From the NCBI RefSeq assembly GCF_022369435.1, contig NZ_CP059597.1, forward strand, positions 992,001 through 1,056,000: 64,000 nt of DNA, given 5' to 3'. The stretch comes from Campylobacter sp. RM10537 (lineage in GTDB: Bacteria > Campylobacterota > Campylobacteria > Campylobacterales > Campylobacteraceae). Position 1 is the stretch's first letter. Each line of letters begins with the position of its first letter. The notes beneath the pieces were generated by a model. The model ran no database searches. It was not told the origin of the DNA and saw nothing but the letters and a program-made list of their open reading frames with translations. Shown here piece by piece: positions 27,301-34,852 of the stretch. The position numbers and the translations under genes are program-made.

Positions 27301-28481
27301 ATATTTCTTAAGATTTCAATCGTCGGTTTTCCATTTTCTAAATATATTGGATTTTCTTTCGCTATGAGCTCATCTATTTGTTTTTTATTCTCTATATTTT
27401 TTGTAAGATTATTAAAAATTGTTTCTGCATTTTGCAATCCACCATCTGTAAATTTTCCTACAAAAGGAATATCCTTTTCTCCTATTTTATCAATGAATCT
27501 GTTTCCTAAATTACCTCCTTTTACAGCCATTCCATCTATCATATCTTTACCAGCTTGTGCTCCTGTTTTAACACTGTTTATTAAATCACCAACGCTTTTA
27601 TATGTTTTTCCTATTCCCTTTATAGCTGATCCAACTACAGCACCTGCTAAGGCATCTTCTGCGGCTGCACTTCCAAACCTTTTAGCATAGTCCATATAAC
27701 TTGCTTCAATTCCTGTATTGTTACTTTGCGAATGAAGATCAGATACAGCACCGCTACCAGCACCAACTGCAGATGGTGCGAAATAATTTAAGGCTTTTTT
27801 GGCTATTGTTTGTCCTGCTGTTTTTGCTAAACTTCCAACATATCCACCAGCTACAGAAAATGCTAACTCGTTTTTAGTGCTAGCAAGTGTATTTCTAAAG
27901 CTAGGAGTAAAATCAATTTCTTTTCCATTTTTATCAACGCCTATATATTTATAGTCTCCATTATTTATTTCTAAAAATGGCTCATACCCTAGTTTTTTTA
28001 TTTCATCGTATGCGATTTGAAAAATTTGCTTTTGCTCTTCATTACTAGGACTAGTAAAAATTCTAGGTATCATTCCACCTGATACTTGATTTGTGGCATC
28101 TTCTATTTTTTGCCTTGCACCTTCTTCTCCACTTGTAACTCTTGGAGAAAGATAATCCAATCCTTCGATTATAATTCTTTTTGGGTCTATAAGATTATTA
28201 AAATCTTCTAGTCCCTTATTTATCTTACTCCATACTCCTTGTTCTTGTGGCTCATTTTGACTTACTTGTGGTGCTTGATACATACTCATAGGCTTACCAT
28301 CTAAAGCTAATTCTTCTTGCGAATTAAAATTGTTTTGTTGTTGATTATTTTGAATAAATTGATTGTATTTATTTTGTAAAAAAATATCATCAATATCTAT
28401 ATAAGTTTTTCCTTCTGGTATATCTATATTCATATCAAAAAGTTGCATTGTTTTTGCACCTTGTGGAATTTGTATTGTCAT
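24384..28481 (-). CDS. Giant virion/ejection protein with C-terminal nuclease-like domain
   Basis: This 1365-residue protein is the largest of the phage. The N-terminus is Gln/Asn-rich. Residues of about 205-300 contain Gly/Ala-rich amphipathic segments (LAFSVAGGYVGSLAKTAG, AGAVVGSAIKGIGKTY) like internal virion proteins that cross membranes. A long helical body follows, then a Pro/Asn/Thr linker near residue 1040. The last 120 residues (about 1245-1365) include GAFYRKELGDIDLVWG, GYGLSHIIDKHPD and WIVTAFEKK, resembling PBECR/DUF3519 RNase-like domains of phage polyvalent proteins. The gene follows two smaller ejection-type genes, so the product is probably packaged and injected with DNA. The nuclease call is by pattern only. 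Confidence 0.65.
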   Translation of the reverse strand: MTIQIPQGAKTMQLFDMNIDIPEGKTYIDIDDIFLQNKYNQFIQNNQQQNNFNSQEELALDGKPMSMYQAPQVSQNEPQEQGVWSKINKGLEDFNNLIDPKRIIIEGLDYLSPRVTSGEEGARQKIEDATNQVSGGMIPRIFTSPSNEEQKQIFQIAYDEIKKLGYEPFLEINNGDYKYIGVDKNGKEIDFTPSFRNTLASTKNELAFSVAGGYVGSLAKTAGQTIAKKALNYFAPSAVGAGSGAVSDLHSQSNNTGIEASYMDYAKRFGSAAAEDALAGAVVGSAIKGIGKTYKSVGDLINSVKTGAQAGKDMIDGMAVKGGNLGNRFIDKIGEKDIPFVGKFTDGGLQNAETIFNNLTKNIENKKQIDELIAKENPIYLENGKPTIEILRNIVEQGLNKNNPQFIQDGAKRTSAILKNISSALQGVPTTQRREFLLKAAQAYPEIGSFLDDVLKADKDASISFLNMIKGQDEVFKNKTGLNGEFDYKAWQKDNHAYESRINQEYGDAISKLDKLNNGKIVLTSEDIAKLENFKNNNFLEQDVKNNIQSYLDEIKGKEVSAEQIFGLRTAINKQLNTGNKTYNTKQAYGIVKEILDDALIRNASDKALAKEILDNANKNFALKQNFKESYLGMMKAQESKEGLADRLVKGLRNINEDKNLENAFKGMNEQERLANETHTMNALLEKYRIEGIGYDFVGLSKDLKDVEFSSKKLKDVKGVINTYALIYRNNRDLIMTALASSGRKTNSSMATTIQGVFDRILISGIFARLHALAPFMKSAKEQALRNQILDALKLAKTNKEVISNLRNIKIADQEQSRIFKDALDNYIKVDKEQNKILKDALIKEGVIKGDNFFMDKPNPKYAKSDLNVKISVSPNVRNLAKLTNDEIIADLEYLANKHKEMFKKPSDVFKLIKEIKENPTFFYKNNRMDIALIAKRLNDNKLGKLGINKDSGEVRHITKSRNADKENERIIKRDGKSPLVESPYSTQPVLPKDAEPTANGANALSKGNNPNSTQAKPKESLKETPLEKYKRIKDKHEIVLEHIKNNTLESGFKKELDQIYKHKPFKETAKRLEWAIFGYKDFFQDFFKTKLDVNSPNFKADFRKLQYRFKMGDYKGFEKYLTKYHTTKAIKDIKDAYNELEKSGIKHSYELPDFNESIKTKKLKKIITNDDALQRYDDYLGENKNFNLDYLDEMDLDPVHYNLTRQFIINAKKDTLKGIKHDIPERIRKQIEEKLNIKPIKEFGVNYAEYYHDGSRAIEKLILEKQGQVAGAFYRKELGDIDLVWGEVTDKIKHKGYGLSHIIDKHPDLDLNIIPEIVEKGDIIQRENREKSFNIVFKDYILWVNKGFNKSVGNQWIVTAFEKK

Positions 28482-28493
28482 CTTTTATCCTTA

Positions 28494-29516
28494 TTATCTA
28501 AATGTAATCATATTGTTTTGTTGTAAAAAATCTTGGGTTAATTGCTGTTGCGGTTGTTGTGATAGAATCTTATTTAATGGCACTCTTTGCCCTTGAGAAA
28601 CTAAAATATTTCCACCATTTATAAAATCTTTTATCATAGCCTTTTCATTTTCTAGCTTTTTATACATATTGCTATAATATTTTTCTATATTATCTCTATC
28701 TTTTAAATACCTTTCTGTTTTCCAAATATCCATATATTCTTTTTTTAAGGCATCATTTTTTACTCTATATAGTATTTCTACTGCTTTTTCAATATCATGT
28801 TTAGCATACTTATCAAAGAAGTAAAAACTATCTGTTTTAACCAATTCTTCTAATCTATGCCTATCTTCATTGCTCATCCTGCCACTTGTGATATTAACTA
28901 GTGCCAAATTTATTTCAGCTTTTAGCTTATCTGCGAATTCTTGTTTTAAGTTTTTACTATTGTTAAAAGGAGTATTTCTTAATTTTTGACTTATGGTATC
29001 TCCAAATCCATAAATATCATTTAAATTTATATTTTGCGTTTTAGCGGTTTTTGCAAAATTATATAAATCCCCGCCATTACTTTCTTTGCTAAAAACATCT
29101 TTCATTGTTTGTAGTTCAGTTAAATTGCCATTAGCATCTATGCTAAAGCCTGAATTATTATTTGTTTTATTAGTAACTATATTACTATTTTTACCGGTTA
29201 AATAATCTAAATATTTTTGATTATAATCTTTATCTTCTTTATATTTAGCCCAGTTTAAAGCATTGTCTTGGGCTTGTTTTTGTCTTTCGAAGTCAAATCT
29301 TTGCAAAGCTAAAGTATTATTAAATTCATCTTGTTTTGCCCGATAATCAATTTGTTGTTGTCTTAATTCTTGCTCTTGCTGAAACTGATTTGCTTTAACT
29401 TTATCATTATAATTTTTACTCATAATATCATGTAAAACACCGCCGACTTTTCCCGCATTTTGTATAACCATTGTATCGGGATTAAAAACTACTCTTTGTG
29501 GATTGTAAAATGCCAT
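28494..29516 (-). CDS. Internal virion-type protein
   Basis: The protein is 340 residues from MAFYNPQRVVFNP, whose ATG at 29514-29516 has AAAGGAAATAAA upstream; a frame reaching 29543 would begin before that site. About residues 40-95 are Gln/Lys/Asp-rich helix (QQEQELRQQQIDYRAKQDEF), as in phage internal core proteins. The rest is helical and ends with a Gln-rich tail. It lies between the small 126-residue gene and the giant protein, the usual three-gene ejection-protein order of podophages. The role is inferred from order and composition. Confidence 0.6.
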   Translation of the reverse strand: MAFYNPQRVVFNPDTMVIQNAGKVGGVLHDIMSKNYNDKVKANQFQQEQELRQQQIDYRAKQDEFNNTLALQRFDFERQKQAQDNALNWAKYKEDKDYNQKYLDYLTGKNSNIVTNKTNNNSGFSIDANGNLTELQTMKDVFSKESNGGDLYNFAKTAKTQNINLNDIYGFGDTISQKLRNTPFNNSKNLKQEFADKLKAEINLALVNITSGRMSNEDRHRLEELVKTDSFYFFDKYAKHDIEKAVEILYRVKNDALKKEYMDIWKTERYLKDRDNIEKYYSNMYKKLENEKAMIKDFINGGNILVSQGQRVPLNKILSQQPQQQLTQDFLQQNNMITFR

Positions 29517-29567
29517 TTTATTTCCTTTATTTAAGTTGTTCAAATAAAGGATTTAAGGAAGTTAATG

Positions 29568-29573
29568 TATAAT
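29568..29573 (+). promoter_or_regulatory. -10 element of candidate toxin transcript
   Basis: TATAAT directly preceded by TG gives a strong sigma-70 -10 element, predicting a rightward transcript from about 29580. The surrounding phage genes run leftward, so it serves only the small locus at 29580-29740. Confidence 0.65.
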
Positions 29574-29584
29574 TTCAAAGGGTG

Positions 29585-29660
29585 TGGTGCCAAGGGTCGC
29601 CACCCTTAGCACTAATTTACCACCTAGAAAGGCGGTGAAGATAAGATGCTACAAATCTTA
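29585..29660 (-). ncRNA. Candidate antisense RNA of a type I toxin-antitoxin locus
   Basis: A leftward promoter with perfect consensus boxes inside the peptide frame predicts an RNA starting near 29660. It would be complementary to the peptide start codon (29646), its ribosome binding region and its whole leader. It can fold into two hairpins, one with ACCGCC/GGTGGT arms and one with AAGGGT/ACCCTT arms. The 3' end is not certain, as no U-tract is evident. This is the arrangement of IsoA RNAs opposite AapA toxins in Helicobacter. Confidence 0.55.
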
Positions 29661-29705
29661 ATAGTTATTATACTACTTTGTGTTATTGTTGTCAATGCAA
29701 ATTAA
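29646..29705 (+). CDS. Candidate type I toxin, 19-residue hydrophobic peptide
   Basis: The frame encodes MLQILIVIILLCVIVVNAN, one uncharged hydrophobic helix of the size and look of Ibs-type toxins such as IbsC. Its leader folds strongly: GTGC/GCAC plus AAGGGT/ACCCTT (29587-29612), and ACCACC/GGCGGT (29619-29636), the latter burying the likely ribosome binding region. A -10 element lies upstream and a GC hairpin terminator downstream, giving an mRNA of about 160 nt. It runs against the late operon in the gap between two ejection-protein genes. Function as a membrane-acting toxin is inferred. Confidence 0.6.
   Translation: MLQILIVIILLCVIVVNAN
29667..29695 (-). promoter_or_regulatory. Perfect consensus antisense promoter inside peptide frame
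   Basis: On the leftward strand TTGACA (29690-29695) and TATAAT (29667-29672) are separated by exactly 17 bp. Such a full match is rare in Campylobacter, whose promoters usually lack a -35 box. It lies wholly within the 19-codon peptide gene and points at its start codon. Confidence 0.75.
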
Positions 29706-29721
29706 CAACCAATAAGCAAAG

Positions 29722-29739
29722 CCCCCTATAAAATGGGGG
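29722..29739 (+). terminator. Terminator of candidate toxin mRNA
   Basis: CCCCC (29722-29726) and GGGGG (29735-29739) flank an 8-nt AT loop, an unusually GC-rich hairpin in this AT-rich element. The following sequence is only weakly T-rich. It lies 17 nt after the peptide stop codon. Confidence 0.6.
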
Positions 29740-29783
29740 TTAAGATTTACCCTTTAAAATAAACTCCTTAAATCCAACTATAC

Positions 29784-30164
29784 TCAACTTGCCCAAACAT
29801 TCTGAAGCTTATTCTCTATATTTGCCCTACGTCTTAATTCTTCATTGCTCAAATATTTATTAAAATCAAAAGCTTGTTTTTGTAAATCAAAATTCTTTTT
29901 TGCCATTTTTTGCTGATTATAAGCACCATATAAAGCACCAGCACCGCCTAAAATATTACTTAGCTTATCAAAATTGGTTATTTTATTTGTATTATTTTCT
30001 TTAAATAACCAATCCCCAAAATTCCCCAAAGCATTTTTAGCAGTATTCAAAAAACCTCCACTGTTACTCGCTAAATTTGGCACAAAACCGCTAGTTTTAA
30101 TCAACCTATCAGCAAAAGTATCTCCTAAAGGTGTTCCACCTTTTAAAGCTGTTAAAAAATCCAT
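29784..30164 (-). CDS. Small internal virion-type protein
   Basis: The 126-residue protein begins MDFLTALKGGTPLGD and contains a Gly/Ala-rich hydrophobic helix (LSNILGGAGALYGAYNQQKMA, about residues 69-89), followed by a Lys/Gln-rich helix. This composition is usual for the small ejection protein of podophages, which helps form the channel for DNA entry. It lies 9 nt after the scaffold-like gene and precedes the larger ejection genes, apart from the counter-oriented toxin-like locus. The assignment is contextual. Confidence 0.6.
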   Translation of the reverse strand: MDFLTALKGGTPLGDTFADRLIKTSGFVPNLASNSGGFLNTAKNALGNFGDWLFKENNTNKITNFDKLSNILGGAGALYGAYNQQKMAKKNFDLQKQAFDFNKYLSNEELRRRANIENKLQNVWAS

Positions 30165-30172
30165 TTTAACTC

Positions 30173-30802
30173 CTATATAAAACTCATAAGCTCTTTGCCT
30201 AAATCAATAGGACTTACCTCTTCGCCTTTTTTTATCTTCTCGTCAAAATCACTTGTTTTTATATTATTACCACCACCTATCAGATCATCTGCTTTTTTAA
30301 TATTGGAGGTTTTATTGACTAAATTTAAAAGCGTTTTCCAGCTTTCTAAATCTCCATTTGCCAAACCGCTTAACTTACTAGCTAATTCTCCCATAGATTT
30401 TAAATCTATATCAGGATACGATTTTCTTAACTCATTCTCTACTTGTGTATATTTAGCAATAAGTGCCTCTTTTTCCTCTTTTTCTTTTTGCTTTTGTTCT
30501 AATTCTTCTAGTTTTTTAAGTTTATCATCAATCCCATCAAGTCCAAGCTCTTTTAAGTATTCAATTCTTTGTCGCTCTTGTTCGCTTGGTTCCTTTTTTG
30601 GATTTTTTAAAGCTTCAAGCTCACTCATTAAAGCATTTAATTTGCTTTCATTCTCGTTTTTATAAGTTTCAAACATTGCCTTATAATCAGGTTCATTTCC
30701 TGCATTCTGATCAGGTTCTACGCTTCCTTCTTTTATAGGTTCATTAGCTCCTTCATCATCCGAAATCGCATCCATTAAATCTTTTAAAGCATCATTCTCC
30801 AT
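30173..30802 (-). CDS. Candidate scaffolding protein
   Basis: From the ATG at 30800-30802 the product is 209 residues (MENDALKDLM...). It has a very acidic N-terminus, a long charged coiled coil in the middle (ELEQKQKEKEEKEALIAKY) and a short C-terminal region that could bind the capsid. That profile and its place after the portal suggest a scaffold. The start was chosen because AAAGG adjoins the first in-frame ATG (30811) too closely but suits this one. It overlaps the upstream 67-codon gene. Confidence 0.58.
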   Translation of the reverse strand: MENDALKDLMDAISDDEGANEPIKEGSVEPDQNAGNEPDYKAMFETYKNENESKLNALMSELEALKNPKKEPSEQERQRIEYLKELGLDGIDDKLKKLEELEQKQKEKEEKEALIAKYTQVENELRKSYPDIDLKSMGELASKLSGLANGDLESWKTLLNLVNKTSNIKKADDLIGGGNNIKTSDFDEKIKKGEEVSPIDLGKELMSFI

Positions 30803-30995
30803 CGCTATCATCCTTTATTTGTAAAATTAAAATATCTAAAAAAGCCATAGTGTCTAAAGCTTTTAACCTCTTCTCATCGTCATTATTGTTTTTTGCCGTA
30901 TAAAAACATTCTTTATATTTTGCTTTTATAAATTTGATTAGTTTTTTCCCTCCTTTTGTATTTATTAAATCACTTTGTATTTCAATATTTAGCAT
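30792..30995 (-). CDS. Small phage protein after portal, unknown
   Basis: This 67-residue protein starts MLNIEIQSDLINTKGGKKL and ends in an acidic tail (KDDSDGE). It lies 3 nt after the portal stop and overlaps the scaffold-like gene. Its first part is basic and the second helical. No family is recognised; a small head-assembly protein is possible. Confidence 0.6.
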   Translation of the reverse strand: MLNIEIQSDLINTKGGKKLIKFIKAKYKECFYTAKNNNDDEKRLKALDTMAFLDILILQIKDDSDGE

Positions 30996-30998
30996 TTT

Positions 30999-32540
30999 TT
31001 ATCCTTGTATAGATTGATGATCTTCTTGTTGTATATTTTGTTCATTATTTTCAAAAGAAAATAAAGTATTAACGTTTTTTACACCCAAAATTGGTAATAA
31101 TTCTTTTGTAAGCTCTTTGTTTGCCTTTATAATTCCATAAGCAGAATTAGCATCGCCTATACTCATATACATTTGATAAAGTTGTGCAAAAACTTGCATA
31201 CTTGCTTGTATTCCAGCACGGCGAACTTCTTTATTCATAGCTCCTGTTCCAGTTTGAATTTTAAATCTAAAGCTAGGTATATCTTCTCTTTGATATCCTT
31301 TAAAAAAACTGTCCTCTCCGTATTTAAAAATAAGCATTGCAAATCTATCAAACAAAGGCTCAATAAATGTTTCATTATATTGTCTTATATAATCAGCACT
31401 TCTTCTTCCACCCTCTTGTGCTTTAATGCTAATTTCTGTAGCAGTTTCATTATTTGCAGTTTGTGCTCCATTATTTTGAGGACTTATTCCTGTTACTTCT
31501 GTAAGTTCAGCTTCTAAAATCTGCAAATTCATTCCAGCACTACTTACATTTGGTGGCGGCAAGATCTGAACTGCTCTAGGATCATCGCTATAAATTGGTT
31601 TTCCTAGAGTTTCTATATCTTCACGACTTATACCCATAGATTTAGGAATGATTATTTTAGGGTTAATATGAGATCTAACAGAATCTATAAAAAGGTTTCT
31701 TGTTATGTTAATTTCATCTTGCAATGGAATAGCTGAAGACATAATAGGTTCTCCATAAGCACTTACATAATCTTCATTGTCTATTTTTTTAAGTTGCGGC
31801 AGCATCGAACCCCATATAAAAGGTTGTCCATCTTGTAGAGGTATCTCATTTCTTAATAAAGTATTTTCAAATAAAGTAGAAACCACCCAATTATTATCAT
31901 CTTTTCTTTCATAAATATCATAAAGCTTGACTTTTTTATACTTGTCATTTTCCTCAAAATATTGCCCTATTTCTACATTTTTATAAAATCCTAATTTTTG
32001 TCTTTCTATGATCTGATTGTAAGTTAAATAAATTTCATTGACTATATATCCTACATCATCACTATCTAAAGCATTTGGATCAAAGTAGATATTATCAATC
32101 CCTACTCTTTCAATACGTGGCATTCCCTTATGCCAAGTTACCTTTGCTATTGATGTTCCCACAAGCAATACATCCAAAAAAAGCGGTTGAAATATTTTAA
32201 ACATATTAATTTTTCCTGTATAAAAATCGATAGCATTCTGCCAAAGCTCTATAATAGCATCATCGCTATTGATATAAGTTTCTATATCAGCCATTCTTTC
32301 ACTACTAAAATAAACATCATTTAGGCTAGTTATGAGATACTTTACCTTTGCATTGATCTTAGGAATATAAATGTTTGATTTATTTCTTTTTTTAAGTTTT
32401 TGCGTGATTTTACTTTCAAGCAAGTATGCACTTTGAAGTTCTTTAAAATGCGATTTATATTTTTCGTATCCATTTTTACTTTCACTGATTAATTGAGTTA
32501 AGAAAGATACTCTCTCATCTATAGTTTTTTTTATTTTCAT
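30999..32540 (-). CDS. Portal protein
   Basis: The 513-residue protein looks like a P22/T7-type portal, the dodecameric ring for DNA entry and exit. Seen in order are an N-terminal helical region, the segment LLVGTSIAKVTWHKGMPRIERVGIDNIYFDPNA typical of such portals (shown here for position near residues 125-157 only in part), a clip-like region, and a long C-terminal helix with EATEIS and Gln-rich tail. It follows TerL in the operon with a small HTH gene between. Length and neighbours fit well. Confidence 0.78.
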   Translation of the reverse strand: MKIKKTIDERVSFLTQLISESKNGYEKYKSHFKELQSAYLLESKITQKLKKRNKSNIYIPKINAKVKYLITSLNDVYFSSERMADIETYINSDDAIIELWQNAIDFYTGKINMFKIFQPLFLDVLLVGTSIAKVTWHKGMPRIERVGIDNIYFDPNALDSDDVGYIVNEIYLTYNQIIERQKLGFYKNVEIGQYFEENDKYKKVKLYDIYERKDDNNWVVSTLFENTLLRNEIPLQDGQPFIWGSMLPQLKKIDNEDYVSAYGEPIMSSAIPLQDEINITRNLFIDSVRSHINPKIIIPKSMGISREDIETLGKPIYSDDPRAVQILPPPNVSSAGMNLQILEAELTEVTGISPQNNGAQTANNETATEISIKAQEGGRRSADYIRQYNETFIEPLFDRFAMLIFKYGEDSFFKGYQREDIPSFRFKIQTGTGAMNKEVRRAGIQASMQVFAQLYQMYMSIGDANSAYGIIKANKELTKELLPILGVKNVNTLFSFENNEQNIQQEDHQSIQG

Positions 32541-32790
32541 TTATTATCCTCCATAAGGTTGCTTTACTTAAATTAGTAATTTTTAAAATATCTTTTTCAT
32601 TGACTCCTTGCTTAATCAAAAATTCTGCAAATTCTCTTTTGTATTGTTTTTTTGATATATTTAATCCAGATACTAAATTTAAAAAATCATTAGCTAAAAT
32701 TGATTTAATAGCCTTATCACTTAAATTTGTAAGCTTTTTTATCTTATTTGCGTCAATAGCTTCATAAATCATTAAAAACTCACCAGCCAT
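32515..32790 (-). CDS. Small HTH protein between TerL and portal
   Basis: From the ATG at 32788-32790 the protein is 91 residues (MAGEFLMIYEAIDANKI...). GGAG precedes this start; a longer frame to 32838 begins with TTG and overlaps TerL heavily. The C-terminal half has a helix-turn-helix pattern (GVNEKDILKITNLSKATLWRII). It overlaps terL by 11 nt and the portal gene by 26 nt. It could be a second packaging protein or a transcription regulator of late genes; the sequence does not decide. Confidence 0.55.
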   Translation of the reverse strand: MAGEFLMIYEAIDANKIKKLTNLSDKAIKSILANDFLNLVSGLNISKKQYKREFAEFLIKQGVNEKDILKITNLSKATLWRIINENKKNYR

Positions 32791-34072
32791 CATAGCTCCA
32801 ATCTTCATTTGCATCATTTCTTGTATATAATTTTTCAAAAAAAGTTAAAGCCACAGCATCGCTAACATCAGGGCTTTTGCCGTAATTTTTCTTTAATTGG
32901 TCTTTTGAGACTATTTTTAATAAACCCTTATCGTTGTATTCATATTCAATCATACGCATGTCTTTTTTAAGCTCTTCATCTCTAATAATTTGCATATGTT
33001 TCAAATTATTTGCAAAAGTAAAATACATTTGAGCTCTTTTATTAAGATATTCATTGCTAGTTGCAGAATTTGCAGAATTTGCTTCAAAAACAGGTAGTCC
33101 GTAGTTTTGTAATACATCATAAACTCCAACGCCTAAGCCGCAAGTATCTATAAAAATCCCTTTTGGTTTTATCTCACTTTGGTTGTATTCTGCTAGTATT
33201 CTATTTGCAAGCTCCATAGTCCCAAGTTGTGAGTATTTTTTAATCTCATCAATCACAAAACCTTTTCTTTTAGCTAAAACACTTTTATCATCTCCATATC
33301 TTGCAACATCAAGTCCCCAGATATTTTCACCTTGCATTTTTTCAATACTAAATGAATTAGCACTCATAGCATTCTCAATCTCGCTTAATGAAAAAAGTTC
33401 AGCGTTGGAACTATCAATAAACTCGCCATAAATCTCCTGCTTTACAACTTCACTACCTTCGCCACCTACTTCCTCAATAAGCTCTTTGATCTGTTCTTGT
33501 TTTAAAAATGGATTATCATAACTTGAGAATTGAAAATGTTTCCAATTCTTATCGCTCAATTCTTTTTTACATAGCTCGTAAAATAGATTTTTACCTTTAG
33601 GCACTCCGCCTATAATAGCTCTTGAATTTGGATTATCTAAGAGCATAGGGCGTATAGCGTTATACCAAAGATACTCTCCCTTACTGCCTTTTAAAATAAT
33701 CCCTGCCTCATTTAGAATAACCAAGTCATAACCAAATCCTTCAATATTTTCACTTCTTTCAGCACTTCTCATATGAAGCACAGCTTTATTAATGATTAAC
33801 TTCTTATCTTGCACACTCCAAGAATAAAAATCTTTTGGAAGTTTTTTAAGTTCAGGAGTAAAATACAACTCATAATAATTTTGTAGGTTTGCTTGTATAG
33901 TATCCACCCATAATATATTGTTTCCCATAAGTAAATTTTCTATTACATATTTAGCACATCCTCTTGTAAATCCAAGTCTCCTGCCTTTTGCAACAGTAAC
34001 AAAACGTGGATTTTTTTCATCAAATACTTTAAGTTGTGCAGGTGTATAAGAAAAATCAAGTCTCAAATTCAT
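32780..34072 (-). CDS. terL: Terminase large subunit
   Basis: TerL is the DNA-packaging motor and nuclease. The 430-residue protein has a variant Walker A (VAKGRRLGFT, residues 27-36), Walker B with catalytic Glu (LVILNEAG, residues 117-124), and a C-terminal RNase H-like nuclease with Asp255 in GLDVARYGDD, the IFIDTCGLG segment near 310, and SPDVSDAVALTF near 405. It overlaps terS by 4 nt upstream. Confidence 0.9.
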   Translation of the reverse strand: MNLRLDFSYTPAQLKVFDEKNPRFVTVAKGRRLGFTRGCAKYVIENLLMGNNILWVDTIQANLQNYYELYFTPELKKLPKDFYSWSVQDKKLIINKAVLHMRSAERSENIEGFGYDLVILNEAGIILKGSKGEYLWYNAIRPMLLDNPNSRAIIGGVPKGKNLFYELCKKELSDKNWKHFQFSSYDNPFLKQEQIKELIEEVGGEGSEVVKQEIYGEFIDSSNAELFSLSEIENAMSANSFSIEKMQGENIWGLDVARYGDDKSVLAKRKGFVIDEIKKYSQLGTMELANRILAEYNQSEIKPKGIFIDTCGLGVGVYDVLQNYGLPVFEANSANSATSNEYLNKRAQMYFTFANNLKHMQIIRDEELKKDMRMIEYEYNDKGLLKIVSKDQLKKNYGKSPDVSDAVALTFFEKLYTRNDANEDWSYDGW

Positions 34073-34455
34073 TTTACTTCAGATCTTATAATTTCGATTT
34101 TTTGCACATTGTCACTAACTACTTCTTGCTTATCCACGTAGCCATGCTGATTTTTAAGCAAGAACATGCTAACACTTGGAGTATAGGTGCCAATTAGAGA
34201 ATGATTAACGATATCCATCTCACAGCGTTGTTTTGCATGAGCAACAATTTCTCCAAAGTCTTTGTCTTTTTCCCAATCGCTTAAAGTTTGCATTGAAATT
34301 CCTAAATATACCGCCAACCCTACTTTTGTTTTAGGCGCAAAAATAATACTTTCTTTGGTTTCTTTTAGCACTTTTTTTTCATTAAAATATTCATCAATTT
34401 TTGAAATCAATTCTTCTTTGGTTAAGCTCTTGCCATTAGTCATCATTCTTGCCAT
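34069..34455 (-). CDS. terS: Terminase small subunit
   Basis: The 128-residue protein has an N-terminal helical region with AVYLGISMQTLSDWEKDKDF, a DNA-binding HTH, and the later SLIGTYTPSVSMFLLKNQHGYVDK, a signature of small terminase subunits that recognise the packaging site. It ends with a short tail that may contact TerL. The gene overlaps rusA by 1 nt and terL by 4 nt. Confidence 0.82.
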   Translation of the reverse strand: MARMMTNGKSLTKEELISKIDEYFNEKKVLKETKESIIFAPKTKVGLAVYLGISMQTLSDWEKDKDFGEIVAHAKQRCEMDIVNHSLIGTYTPSVSMFLLKNQHGYVDKQEVVSDNVQKIEIIRSEVK

Positions 34456-34835
34456 TACGCCACCTTTTCTTTAAAATCAAGCTCTTTAATTTCCAAGTCT
34501 AAAAAAGACTTTTTAAAGGTAATAATTTCATAATTTCCTTTTAAAACGTTCTTATCATTTTCAAATAAAGCATCTAGCACGCCTTTTACGATATTATCTG
34601 CATCTCCATGCTTTTTATTATTAAAACCGATTTTTAAAGAAAACTCGTAATTCTTTTTCCTATCAAAAGCTTTAAAAGAACTTATATTGTTTTGCTTTCT
34701 AAATTCCCATTTTAATAACTCTTTAAAATCTTGATATTTTTTATATTCCATATCCATCCATTTAGCCCTTTGTGTAGTCCTTTTATAAGGGACTGGGTTA
34801 TTTGTAAGATTGATTTTTAAAACATACTTTTCCAT
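34455..34835 (-). CDS. RusA-family Holliday junction resolvase
   Basis: RusA cleaves four-way junctions, here probably to trim branched phage DNA before packaging. The 126-residue protein shows NPVPYKRTTQ near residue 13, the acidic cluster HGDADN (Asp78, Asp80) with Lys84, and a further Asp in FENDKNV near 94, matching the RusA active site. It precedes terS directly with a 1-nt overlap. Confidence 0.87.
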   Translation of the reverse strand: MEKYVLKINLTNNPVPYKRTTQRAKWMDMEYKKYQDFKELLKWEFRKQNNISSFKAFDRKKNYEFSLKIGFNNKKHGDADNIVKGVLDALFENDKNVLKGNYEIITFKKSFLDLEIKELDFKEKVA

Positions 34836-34852
34836 TTCAACCTTTCTTAAAA

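Noticed and set aside
24384-28481. Several rightward reading frames opposite the giant gene
   Set aside because: They lack ribosome binding sites, have Ser/Leu/Phe-rich composition typical of reverse frames of Lys/Asn-rich genes, and overlap a long, well-started leftward gene.
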